This document shows, piece by piece, positions 51,639 to 60,518 of a stretch of DNA of 60,518 nucleotides. This stretch comes from Solobacterium sp. (GTDB lineage: Bacteria > Bacillota_I > Bacilli_A > Erysipelotrichales > Erysipelotrichaceae): NCBI GenBank assembly GCA_017432325.1, contig JAFRJJ010000060.1, positions 1 through 60,518 on the forward strand, written 5' to 3'. Below the pieces are notes generated by a model, which worked only from the letters and a program-made list of their open reading frames with translations, was not told the DNA's origin and did no database searches. The stretch's first letter is position 1. Every line of letters starts with the position of its first letter. Position numbers and translations under genes: made by a program.

Positions 51639-52769
51639 ATGCGAGCAAACAGTATGGTGGCCATGATTCTTGCAGGAGGAAGAGGCACACGTCTTTTTGA
51701 ACTGACTAAGAAAGTGGCAAAACCGGCGGTACATTTCGGCGGGAAGTACCGTATTATTGATTTCCCGCTCAGCAACTGTGCTAATTCATCAATCAGCACT
51801 GTAGGAGTACTGACGCAATATGAATCAGTATTGTTGAACTCCTACGTTGCAAAAGATCATAATTGGGGATTAGACACAAACGATGGCGGTGTTTTTGTTC
51901 TGACACCGCGTGAACGTGATCAGGCGAATTTCCAGGTCTATCTCGGAACTGCTGATGCTATCACACAGAATATCGACTTCCTTGATTCTGTTGATCCCGA
52001 GTATGTCCTGATTCTTTCCGGTGACCACATTTACAAGATGAACTACGATAAGATGCTTACTTATCACAAGGAAAAGAAAGCAGATGCTACGATCGCTGTT
52101 CTTGAAGTTCCTCTGAAAGAGGCTTCCCGTTTCGGTATCATGAACTGCGACGCAGAAGATGTCATCGTCGAATTCGAAGAAAAACCGAAGAAACCGAAGA
52201 GCAATCTGGCATCCATGGGTATCTACATCTTCTCCTATCAGACACTGAGAAAGTATCTGCTTCAGGACCTGAAGAATGAGAAATCCAATCACGACTTCGG
52301 TAAGGACATCATTCCGGCTTATCTGAACGACAAGAAAAAGCTCGTCGCTTACAGATTCAAGGGCTACTGGAAGGATGTAGGAACGATCGATTCCCTGTGG
52401 GAAGCAAACATGGATCTGCTGAATGCAAATTCAGAGCTTGATCTGGGTGATGCTACATGGAAGATCTACACAGAAGACGTCAATTCACTTCCGCAGTATA
52501 TCGGCGCTGATGCGCATGTGGAAAACAGTTATGTCACACAGGGAAGCGTTGTCCTTGGTGACGTCAAGAATTCCGTACTGGGTACAAACTGCACAGTCGA
52601 AGAACGCGCAAAGGTCATTGACTCCGTCATCATGCCGGGCGCAACAGTAGGCGAAGGTGCTAAAGTTACCCGCTGCATCATTGCGGATGATGTCGTTGTT
52701 CCGGCAGGTGCCGTACTTGGCAGTGCTGACAGCGAAAACATCTTGCTTGTTGCAAAGGAATCAGAGTAG
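51639..52769 (+). CDS. glgC: Glucose-1-phosphate adenylyltransferase, catalytic subunit
   Basis: A 376-residue ADP-glucose pyrophosphorylase producing the glycosyl donor for glycogen. The nucleotidyl-transfer motif [10 protein letters not shown] is intact near residues 9-18. [18 protein letters not shown] and SGDHIYKM follow, with C-terminal left-handed beta-helix repeats (about 270-370). The ATG at 51639 with CAGGAGGT upstream matches the family start. A longer in-frame extension to 51585 would cover the promoter. It is first in glgC-glgD-glgA. Confidence 0.96.
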   Translation: MRANSMVAMILAGGRGTRLFELTKKVAKPAVHFGGKYRIIDFPLSNCANSSISTVGVLTQYESVLLNSYVAKDHNWGLDTNDGGVFVLTPRERDQANFQVYLGTADAITQNIDFLDSVDPEYVLILSGDHIYKMNYDKMLTYHKEKKADATIAVLEVPLKEASRFGIMNCDAEDVIVEFEEKPKKPKSNLASMGIYIFSYQTLRKYLLQDLKNEKSNHDFGKDIIPAYLNDKKKLVAYRFKGYWKDVGTIDSLWEANMDLLNANSELDLGDATWKIYTEDVNSLPQYIGADAHVENSYVTQGSVVLGDVKNSVLGTNCTVEERAKVIDSVIMPGATVGEGAKVTRCIIADDVVVPAGAVLGSADSENILLVAKESE

Positions 52770-52780
52770 GAGGATAGATC

Positions 52781-53893
52781 ATGCGTGCATTAGGTATTAT
52801 CAATTTTGAAGACGATACAGCGAACATTGAAGGACTTGGTGAATTCAGACCCGTTCCTGCAATCGCGTTCCTGGGACGTTATCGTGTTATTGACTTCATC
52901 CTCAGCAACATGACCAATTCCGGCATCAGCAACGTTCATGTTTACTGTAAGGAAAAACCGCGCAACCTGTTCGATCACCTGGGTGACGGAACACTTTACA
53001 ACATCAATTCCAAGCGCGGAAAGCTGCGTATTCTCTTCGGCGAGAAGTCATTCTCCTCACCGGTTTACAATCATGATATTGCAAACTTCATCCTGAATAT
53101 GCAGTACATTGAAGAAGATCCGAATCCGTATGTCATCGTAGCACCCAGCTACTTTGTATACTCACTCGACTTCAACCCTGTTATGAAAGCTCATATCGAT
53201 TCCAAGGCTGATGTTACAGTTCTTTACAAGGCTACGACCGAAGCAAAGAGCAGATTCCTCGGCTGCGACGTACTGATGCTTGACAAAGAAAAGAAAGTCA
53301 CAGAGTTCGCAAAGAACCGCGGCAATTACAAATCAAGAAATGTTTCCCTCGAAGCTTATGTCATGACAAAGAAGCTGTTCATTGAACTGGTTGAAAAAGC
53401 AGCCAAGACATCTTCTCTGTATTGGTTCAAGGATATTCTGGCTGAGTCAGTCGGCACACTGGATATCCGCGGATACGGCGTCAAGGGTTATGTATCCTGC
53501 CTGAATTCTCTGCCTGAATACTATCGCACAAGCATGGAACTCCGTGACCGTGACGAATCCGTTTCACTGGTTAAGCCTGAATGGCCGATCTACACACATA
53601 CAAACGATTCCTGTCCGACACGCTATACAGAAACTGCAGACGTAACAGATTCACTGATCGCCAACGGCTGTGTCATCGAAGGCAAAGTTGAAGGTTCCGT
53701 CATCAGCAGAAACGTAACGATCCGCAAGGGTGCGGAAGTCAAAGACTCCATCATTCTTCCGGGCGCATATATCGGTGAAAAAGCGAAGCTTGACCATGTC
53801 ATCGTTGACAAGTACGCGATCGTACATCATGTCAAGAAGCTGGAAGGCACTGACGAAGATCCTGTATACGTAAAACGCAGAGACCGCATCTAG
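52781..53893 (+). CDS. glgD: Glucose-1-phosphate adenylyltransferase, regulatory subunit
   Basis: A 370-residue GlgC-like protein without the GGxGTRL catalytic loop; its N-terminus reads MRALGIINFEDDTANIEGLG. It keeps FLGRYRVIDFILSN and the C-terminal beta-helix. In Bacillota GlgD forms a heterotetramer with GlgC and raises its activity and changes its regulation. It starts 11 bases after glgC behind AGGAGG and ends 13 bases before glgA. Confidence 0.95.
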   Translation: MRALGIINFEDDTANIEGLGEFRPVPAIAFLGRYRVIDFILSNMTNSGISNVHVYCKEKPRNLFDHLGDGTLYNINSKRGKLRILFGEKSFSSPVYNHDIANFILNMQYIEEDPNPYVIVAPSYFVYSLDFNPVMKAHIDSKADVTVLYKATTEAKSRFLGCDVLMLDKEKKVTEFAKNRGNYKSRNVSLEAYVMTKKLFIELVEKAAKTSSLYWFKDILAESVGTLDIRGYGVKGYVSCLNSLPEYYRTSMELRDRDESVSLVKPEWPIYTHTNDSCPTRYTETADVTDSLIANGCVIEGKVEGSVISRNVTIRKGAEVKDSIILPGAYIGEKAKLDHVIVDKYAIVHHVKKLEGTDEDPVYVKRRDRI

Positions 53894-53906
53894 GAGGAGA
53901 CCTTTT

Positions 53907-55358
53907 ATGTCAAGATCAATTCTGTTTGTAGCGGGTGAAGGTCTGCCGTTCATCAAAACAGGCGGCCTTGCGGATGTCATCGGCGCGCTGCCGAAGGCAC
54001 TTGCTCAGCGCGGCCACGATGTCCGTGTCGTTCTTCCGCTTTACAGCAAAGTCATTGAGAAACACTATGACAAGCTGATCCGTCTGGGAACGATCCGTGT
54101 CCATTCAGGATGGATCGATCAGCCGGCAACATACTATTCCTGCACGGTAGACAATGTTGTTTATTACTTCATTGAACACCAGGGATATTTTGAGAGACCT
54201 GCACTGTACGGTTATGATGATGACGGCGAACGTTTCGCATTCTTCCAGAGAGCTGTACTGGACATGATCTATTTCATCAACTGGTGGCCGAACATCATCC
54301 ACAGCAACGACTGGCAGACGGGTATGATCCCGCTGATCTGCCATGCATGCTATGCGGATGATCAGAGATACCAGCAGATCAAGCATGTCTATACGATCCA
54401 CAATCTGGCATTCCAGGGCAACTTCGGCGTAGATATGCTGCCGACATGCCTGGGTCTTGATTACTACTACTTTGACAACGGATCGATCAAGTTCGACACA
54501 GGTATCAGCTTCATGAAAGCCGGTATCGTATATGCGGACAAGATCACGACCGTTTCGCCGACATATGCCAATGAGATCCTGACAGAAGCATTCGGTGAGA
54601 GAATGGATTCCATCCTGCGCTACAGAAGAGATGACCTCTGGGGCATCGTCAACGGTATCGACACAGATACATGGAACCCGAAGACCGACCCGCATCTGGC
54701 TAAGAACTATGATCTGAGAAGCTATGTTTCCGGCAAGAAGGCAAACAAGAATGCCCTGCAGGAAGAACTCGGACTTGAAGTCAGAGATGACGTACCGCTG
54801 ATCGGTCTGGTATCCAGACTGACAAATCAGAAGGGTATCTATCTGATCACAGACCGTCTCCATGAGATCATGGGCATGGATATCCAGTTTGCCGTACTGG
54901 GTTCCGGTGAAACAAATGCCGAGAACGCATTCCGCTGGATGGAAAACGAATTCAAGGGCAAGGCTGTATTCTACAACGGATACAATGAAGAACTGGCACA
55001 CCGCATCTATGCAGGCGCTGATATCTTCCTGATGCCTTCACTCTATGAACCTTGCGGAATCGGTCAGCTGAACGCTATGCATTACGGTACTCTGCCGCTG
55101 GTTCGTGAAACAGGCGGACTCAAGGATACCGTACAGCCGTTCAACCAGTATACAGGCGAAGGCAACGGATTCAGCTTCTGGGCTGCAAATGCCGACGACA
55201 TGGTATACACGATCCGTTATGCAGTTGAGCAGTACTACAACAACAAACCCGGCTGGAAGGGCCTGATCAAGAGCGCGATGACAACAGATGTATCCTGGGA
55301 TAAATCTGCTGCTATCTACGAAGAACTCTACTATCAGATCTGCAACTGGCCTGATTAA
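53907..55358 (+). CDS. glgA: Glycogen synthase (ADP-glucose)
   Basis: A 483-residue GT5 enzyme elongating alpha-1,4-glucan from ADP-glucose. The donor-binding KTGGLADV lies near residues 17-24. HSNDWQTGM and YTIHNLAFQG follow, and the C-terminal EX7E-type region is PSLYEPCGIGQLNAMHYG. AGGAGG precedes the ATG. With GlgC and GlgD it completes the synthesis module. Glycogen phosphorylase is not in the window. Confidence 0.96.
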   Translation: MSRSILFVAGEGLPFIKTGGLADVIGALPKALAQRGHDVRVVLPLYSKVIEKHYDKLIRLGTIRVHSGWIDQPATYYSCTVDNVVYYFIEHQGYFERPALYGYDDDGERFAFFQRAVLDMIYFINWWPNIIHSNDWQTGMIPLICHACYADDQRYQQIKHVYTIHNLAFQGNFGVDMLPTCLGLDYYYFDNGSIKFDTGISFMKAGIVYADKITTVSPTYANEILTEAFGERMDSILRYRRDDLWGIVNGIDTDTWNPKTDPHLAKNYDLRSYVSGKKANKNALQEELGLEVRDDVPLIGLVSRLTNQKGIYLITDRLHEIMGMDIQFAVLGSGETNAENAFRWMENEFKGKAVFYNGYNEELAHRIYAGADIFLMPSLYEPCGIGQLNAMHYGTLPLVRETGGLKDTVQPFNQYTGEGNGFSFWAANADDMVYTIRYAVEQYYNNKPGWKGLIKSAMTTDVSWDKSAAIYEELYYQICNWPD

Positions 55359-55370
55359 TCAGAAGACCGG

Positions 55371-55405
55371 AGGGACCGTACCGCGTGTACGGTCTCTCTT
55401 TTTTG
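55371..55405 (+). terminator. Terminator after glgA
   Basis: GACCGTAC (55375-55382) pairs with GTACGGTC (55388-55395), extended by GAGG and CTCTC, then six T residues. Confidence 0.88.
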
Positions 55406-55485
55406 ATGCGAATGGTATGTATTTGGTGTAAAATACAGAAAAGAATGCATGTGTCCATGCATGCGGTAAAAGGGAGACGGCCTGA

Positions 55486-56538
55486 ATGAAAAGCTGGTGC
55501 AGACTTTTTCTGATTTTCGTATTAATGATCTCTGCAGGATGCTCAGAAAAGCAGAGTGTACAATATTCCGTATCATTCGACACCCGCGGCGGGCAGCAGA
55601 TCATGCCCGTTATGGTAGACAAGAATCATCCGATCGAAGTAGAAGATCCTGTGCGCGAAGGATATACGTTTGAAGGCTGGTATTCCAGTCCTGATCTTTC
55701 CGCGAAATGGGATAAGAATGACAAGGTGACGGAAGATACCGTTCTGTACGCATCCTGGTCAAAACAGACTAGAACGATCTCGTTTGAAACTAACGGTGCC
55801 GATCCGATCGAACCCATCACACTGAAATACGGGGAATCTTTTTCCATGCCGTCCCTGACGATCTCCAAAGAAGGATACGGTTTCCAGGGATGGTTCTATG
55901 ACCGTAATTTTACCAACCCGTATTCCGGGTCTTTTGAGGTGACGGAGGATGTGACCTTCTATGCTGAATGGAAGGAACTGACTTACGCAGAGATCAAGGT
56001 CATGAACCTGATCAGCCAGAAGGACTACGGCATGGTGAACGGAACGGAAGCCGCTTCACTGCTGATGGCACTGCAGTCGGCAGGGCATGCGCTTGATTAT
56101 AACTTTGCGTCCTTTGTCAAGAACATTCCTTATTCCACCGACGGAACACCTGTTACCGGGTTTGCGGGCGATCCCTGGGCCGATACCGAGCAGATCGACG
56201 GTATTCTTCCCGAGGCTCTTGAAACGTGGGCGAACAACTACGGCTCGGCAAAGAATATCAGCGGCTGCGAGATGGAAGACCTGATCGGCTGCATCCTGGA
56301 AGGTCATCCCGTCGTTGTATGGCTGACCAATGCGTTCCAGGCCACACAGCCTGTCAATTACCCGTGGGGCGCTTATAAAACAAATGTCTGCGTCATGACG
56401 CTGTACGGATATGATGAAGGCAACAACAGCTTCCTTGTGGCAGATCCGACAGGAAGAAATGACGGTCTTTACTGGGTATCATACAAAACATTCCAGAATG
56501 TCTGGATGGTATATCCCGGCGCTGTAGAGATCTGGTGA
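55486..56538 (+). CDS. Lipoprotein with InlB B-repeats and degenerate C39-like domain
   Basis: A 350-residue lipoprotein with a signal peptide and lipobox ending Ser-Ala-Gly-Cys19. Two InlB_B (Listeria-Bacteroides) repeats follow at about 27-92 and 96-163 (GYTFEGWYSS; GYGFQGWFYD). Residues about 170-345 match the layout of C39_2 peptidases (EGHPVVVWLTN; GYDEGNNSFLVADP). At the nucleophile position, normally Gly-Cys-Glu, the sequence is Gly-Thr187-Glu, and the usual His before GYD is not found. It is therefore probably a non-catalytic surface-binding protein. Confidence 0.75.
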   Translation: MKSWCRLFLIFVLMISAGCSEKQSVQYSVSFDTRGGQQIMPVMVDKNHPIEVEDPVREGYTFEGWYSSPDLSAKWDKNDKVTEDTVLYASWSKQTRTISFETNGADPIEPITLKYGESFSMPSLTISKEGYGFQGWFYDRNFTNPYSGSFEVTEDVTFYAEWKELTYAEIKVMNLISQKDYGMVNGTEAASLLMALQSAGHALDYNFASFVKNIPYSTDGTPVTGFAGDPWADTEQIDGILPEALETWANNYGSAKNISGCEMEDLIGCILEGHPVVVWLTNAFQATQPVNYPWGAYKTNVCVMTLYGYDEGNNSFLVADPTGRNDGLYWVSYKTFQNVWMVYPGAVEIW

Positions 56539-56557
56539 GCGGACGGAAAGAAAGATT

Positions 56558-56797
56558 ATGGAACAGGATAAACGATACAGAATGGTCATGAGCGCACTGG
56601 CACTGGTGATCCTTGCGCTGTATATGCTCGGCATCGTCGACACAAAAATACTGCTTTATATACTTGGTGCTGTTTGGGTATTTATGACAGTGCGTCAGGT
56701 GTTAAAATATATTAAAGAGGGTAATACGGTCATGGCATTTCTTTCGGGACTGCTTGGCTGTGCAATGATACTGCTGATCCTGAGACGGGTATCATAA
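56558..56797 (+). CDS. Small membrane protein
   Basis: A 79-residue protein with three likely hydrophobic segments (about 9-26, 29-46 and 55-74) and a basic C-terminus. It lies 19 bases after the C39-like lipoprotein gene and is probably co-transcribed. AAAGAAAGA-like purines precede the ATG, but no strong Shine-Dalgarno does. The family is not recognised. Confidence 0.6.
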   Translation: MEQDKRYRMVMSALALVILALYMLGIVDTKILLYILGAVWVFMTVRQVLKYIKEGNTVMAFLSGLLGCAMILLILRRVS

Positions 56798-56834
56798 AAG
56801 GTTTTACAATCGTTGATTATGTGTACGGATTTTA

Positions 56835-56848
56835 TGTGAATGGTTACA
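56835..56848. promoter_or_regulatory. cre-like CcpA operator upstream of pgk
   Basis: TGTGAATGGTTACA matches the 14-base cre consensus TGWNANCGNTNWCA at every position except one (T for C at position 7). It lies just upstream of the -35 of the pgk promoter, a position typical of CcpA activation. HPr with the regulatory Ser46 is encoded in the same window. Confidence 0.45.
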
Positions 56849-56866
56849 CAAATTTGGCTGTCTCCG

Positions 56867-56896
56867 TTTACTGTAATATTAAGCGGATGATATAAT
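56867..56896 (+). promoter_or_regulatory. Promoter of the pgk-tpiA-eno cluster
   Basis: TTTACT (56867-56872), an 18-base spacer and an extended -10, TGA-TATAAT (56888-56896). A strong AAAGGAGG follows before the ATG at 56922. Confidence 0.75.
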
Positions 56897-56921
56897 TGTT
56901 ACGCAAAAAGGAGGATTCTTC

Positions 56922-58100
56922 ATGGCAAAAGTAACAGTCAAAGATCTGGACGTTAAAGGCAAGCGCGTCATCGTTCGCGTTGACTTTAATGTCCCTCACA
57001 AAGGCGGGGTAATTACGGATGATAATCGTGTCCGCGCTGCCCTTCCTACAATCAATTATCTGACAGAAAACGGCGCAAAGGTCATTCTTCTCAGCCACCT
57101 TGGAAAGGTAAAGACTGATGAAGATAAAGCAAAGAACGATATGAGCATCGTCGCTGACTGCCTGGCAAAACTGCAGAGCGCACCGGTCCGTTTTGTAAAC
57201 GCAACACGCGGCCCTGAACTCGAAGCAGCAGTAGCTGAGCTGAAAGACGGCGAGATCGTTCTGATGCAGAACACACGTTATGAAAAGGGTGAATCCAAGA
57301 ACGATCCCGAACTCGGTGCTTACTGGGCATCCCTGGGCGATCTGTTCGTATGCGATGCATTCGGTTCAGTACACAGAGCACACGCTTCCACAGTCGGTAT
57401 CCCGACACATCTGCCCGGCGCAGTAGGCTTCCTTGTTGAAAAGGAACTGAATGTTCTCGGCGGCGCACTGAATGATCCTCAGAGACCGTTCGTTGCAATT
57501 CTCGGCGGCGCTAAAGTATCCGACAAGATCGGCGTCATCGAAAACCTGCTGAAGATCGCTGACAAAGTCATCATCGGCGGCGGTATGTCCTATACATTCT
57601 CCAAGGCTATGGGCGGCGAGATCGGTACATCCCTGCTTGAAGCAGACAAGATCGATCTGGCTAAAGACTTCCTGGCTAAGGGCGAAGGCAAGCTGATCCT
57701 TCCGATCGACACAGTGATCGCAAATGACTTCTCCAACCCGACAGAGATCAAGACTGTCAAAGCCGGTGAAATTCCTGAAGGATTCATGGGCCTCGATATC
57801 GGTCCTGAGACGATCGCACTCTTCAAGAAGGAACTCGAAGGTGCTAAGACAGTATTCTGGAACGGACCGATGGGTGTGTTTGAAGATCCTCGTTTCGCTG
57901 TAGGTACAGTCGAAGTCTGCAAGACACTTGCTGAGCTGGAAGGCGCTACAACGATCATCGGCGGCGGTGATTCCGCATCCGCAGCTAAGAACCTCGGATT
58001 CGCAGAGAAGTTCTCCCACATCTCCACAGGCGGCGGCGCTTCACTCGAATACATGGAAGGAAAGGAGCTCCCGGGCGTAGCGATTATTCCCGAGAAATAA
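56922..58100 (+). CDS. pgk: Phosphoglycerate kinase
   Basis: A 392-residue glycolytic enzyme making ATP from 1,3-bisphosphoglycerate. Signatures are [12 protein letters not shown] near the start, [21 protein letters not shown] and the C-terminal [13 protein letters not shown]. The [11 protein letters not shown] loop in place of HLGRPKG is of the kind seen in Mollicutes and Erysipelotrichia (inference). Codon use is strongly biased, as for a highly expressed gene. tpiA follows after five bases. Confidence 0.97.
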   Translation: MAKVTVKDLDVKGKRVIVRVDFNVPHKGGVITDDNRVRAALPTINYLTENGAKVILLSHLGKVKTDEDKAKNDMSIVADCLAKLQSAPVRFVNATRGPELEAAVAELKDGEIVLMQNTRYEKGESKNDPELGAYWASLGDLFVCDAFGSVHRAHASTVGIPTHLPGAVGFLVEKELNVLGGALNDPQRPFVAILGGAKVSDKIGVIENLLKIADKVIIGGGMSYTFSKAMGGEIGTSLLEADKIDLAKDFLAKGEGKLILPIDTVIANDFSNPTEIKTVKAGEIPEGFMGLDIGPETIALFKKELEGAKTVFWNGPMGVFEDPRFAVGTVEVCKTLAELEGATTIIGGGDSASAAKNLGFAEKFSHISTGGGASLEYMEGKELPGVAIIPEK

Positions 58101-58105
58101 TAAAT

Positions 58106-58858
58106 ATGGCAAGAAAACCCATTATCGTCGGTAACTGGAAAATGAATAAAACTCCTTCTGAAGCAGAAGTCTTCATGAAGGGTATCGAAGAAGTTCTGAC
58201 AGGAACAGAAGCTGCTGATTACGGTATCGGCGCTCCGTATGTAGACCTGGATGTATGCGTCAGAAACGCAAAGAACCTGATCATCGCAGCTGAAAACTGC
58301 AATGAAAAGGACAGCGGCGCTTATACGGGTGAAGTATCCGTTCCGATGCTGAAGGAAGTAGGTATTACTTACTGCATTATCGGCCACTCCGAGAGAAGAA
58401 CTTACTATGCTGAAACAGACGCTGCATGCGCTGCCAAGGCAAAGAGACTGCTGGCTGACAACATCATCCCGATCCTCTGCATCGGTGAGACAGAGGCACA
58501 GTATGATGCTGGCGAAACAGCTAACGTCATCAAGTCCCAGCTGGAAGGTTCCCTAGCAGGACTGACCGGTGAAGAAGTTGCTAAGATGGTCATCGCTTAT
58601 GAACCTATCTGGGCGATCGGCACAGGCAAGAGCGCAACAAAAGAGATCGCTGAAGACTGCTGCAAGTGCGTCCGCGACAATGTCAAGGCTCTCTATGACG
58701 AAGCAACAGCTGAAGCAGTACGCGTTCAGTATGGCGGAAGTGTCAAGCCCACAAACATCAAAGAATATATGGCTTGCCCTGACATCGACGGCGCGCTGAT
58801 CGGCGGAGCATCACTGAAGGTTGATTCCTTCAAGGAAATCATTGACGCAACAAAATAA
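58106..58858 (+). CDS. tpiA: Triosephosphate isomerase
   Basis: A 250-residue TIM-barrel enzyme interconverting dihydroxyacetone phosphate and glyceraldehyde 3-phosphate. The catalytic Lys is in GNWKMNK, the His in IIGHSERR, and the Glu in VIAYEPIWAIGTG. The phosphate loop is GGSVKPTN. It has no good Shine-Dalgarno and starts five bases after the pgk stop, so translation is probably coupled. Confidence 0.97.
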   Translation: MARKPIIVGNWKMNKTPSEAEVFMKGIEEVLTGTEAADYGIGAPYVDLDVCVRNAKNLIIAAENCNEKDSGAYTGEVSVPMLKEVGITYCIIGHSERRTYYAETDAACAAKAKRLLADNIIPILCIGETEAQYDAGETANVIKSQLEGSLAGLTGEEVAKMVIAYEPIWAIGTGKSATKEIAEDCCKCVRDNVKALYDEATAEAVRVQYGGSVKPTNIKEYMACPDIDGALIGGASLKVDSFKEIIDATK

Positions 58859-58867
58859 AGATTCTTT

Positions 58868-60318
<1,451 letters not shown>

Positions 60319-60342
60319 TCATTCTTAAATCTCAGCTCAGAG

Positions 60343-60370
60343 ACCGGATGCTCATACGCATCCGGTTTTT
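60343..60370 (+). terminator. Terminator after eno
   Basis: ACCGGATGC (60343-60351) pairs with GCATCCGGT (60358-60366), followed by T residues. Confidence 0.9.
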
Positions 60371-60394
60371 ATCTGCTCCGCTCTTTTCAAAGAT

Positions 60395-60518
60395 TTAGTT
60401 GATAAGGCTGTAAATACCGTAGTGATATTCGCCATATGCGGCATATAAACTGATAGGCATTGGCTTCTTAGGAATGTCGCAGCACCGGAAAGGAATGATT
60501 TCCTTCATTGTCATCATG
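60395..60518 (-). CDS. Possible 3' end of a leftward gene (cut by window edge)
   Basis: On the minus strand a frame stays open from the right window edge to a TAA at 60395-60397, giving at least 40 residues ending in YAAYGEYHYGIYSLIN. It contains several Met codons near the edge, so it may start just inside or beyond the window. The composition (Tyr-rich, two adjacent Cys) is not recognised. Support is limited to the open frame and its convergent placement to eno. Confidence 0.3.
   Translation of the reverse strand, partial: MMTMKEIIPFRCCDIPKKPMPISLYAAYGEYHYGIYSLIN

Noticed and set aside
54105..55001. 298-codon open frame on the minus strand
   Set aside because: It is antisense to glgA, with no start signals or recognisable product.

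Overview
The window reads as a stretch of chromosome from a medium-GC member of the Bacillota, most plausibly the Erysipelotrichia. This is inference. The support is conserved low-GC Gram-positive neighbourhoods (ywiB-argS-rpoE; rpsF-ssb-rpsR; yybS-gdpP-rplI-dnaB; walJ-htrA-rlmH), c-di-AMP proteins (DarA, GdpP), lipoproteins without outer-membrane partners, GlgC/GlgD pairs and HPr with a regulatory serine. No rRNA, tRNA, CRISPR array, prophage or IS element was recognised.

Layout. 1-2.5 kb: left-edge promoter, an ECF sigma factor with its membrane partner, and a convergent secreted CAP-domain protein. 2.6-12.8 kb: housekeeping genes (dtd, folD, yyzM-like, ychF, c-di-AMP receptor darA, acetyltransferase, MATE exporter, ispF, HD hydrolase, metallo-hydrolase, DUF1934, argS, rpoE). 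12.8-15.4 kb: a small amino-sugar-like group (SIS protein, orphan mannose-family EIIA, a 38-residue charged protein, a glycosylasparaginase-type Ntn hydrolase). 15.4-20.1 kb: the most accessory-looking part, with a small serine recombinase, three successive TetR regulators, AT-rich spacers with inverted repeats, and an orphan FtsX/MacB-like protein. 20.2-27.1 kb: a Suv3-like RNA helicase, an Lrp regulator with an aminotransferase, and two CNNM/CBS membrane proteins. 27.2-38.6 kb: rpsF-ssb-rpsR behind a likely S6:S18 autoregulatory leader, a DUF6056 membrane protein, yybS-gdpP-rplI-dnaB, an M23 endopeptidase, walJ, an HtrA-like protein lacking two of three catalytic residues, and rlmH. 38.6-43.4 kb: two lipoproteins, DUF554, ptsH and a Bce/MacB-type ABC pair. 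43.4-55.4 kb: glycogen metabolism (glgB, type I pullulanase, then glgC-glgD-glgA), split by DUF885, udg and folC. 55.4-60.4 kb: a lipoprotein with InlB repeats and a degenerate C39 domain, a small membrane protein, and pgk-tpiA-eno.

How it works together: HPr, a cre-like site before pgk, the glycogen genes and glycolysis form a carbon-storage/use theme. DarA and GdpP are the sensing and degrading arms of c-di-AMP signalling. Points most worth a second look are the inactivated-looking HtrA, the degenerate C39 lipoprotein, the enolase with a histone-like basic tail, the bacterial Suv3-like helicase, the EIIA/SIS/glycosylasparaginase group without its permease, the recombinase/TetR island, the leucine-rich leader frame before the Lrp operon, and the leaderless start of dtd. 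No complete novel defence or mobile system could be demonstrated.
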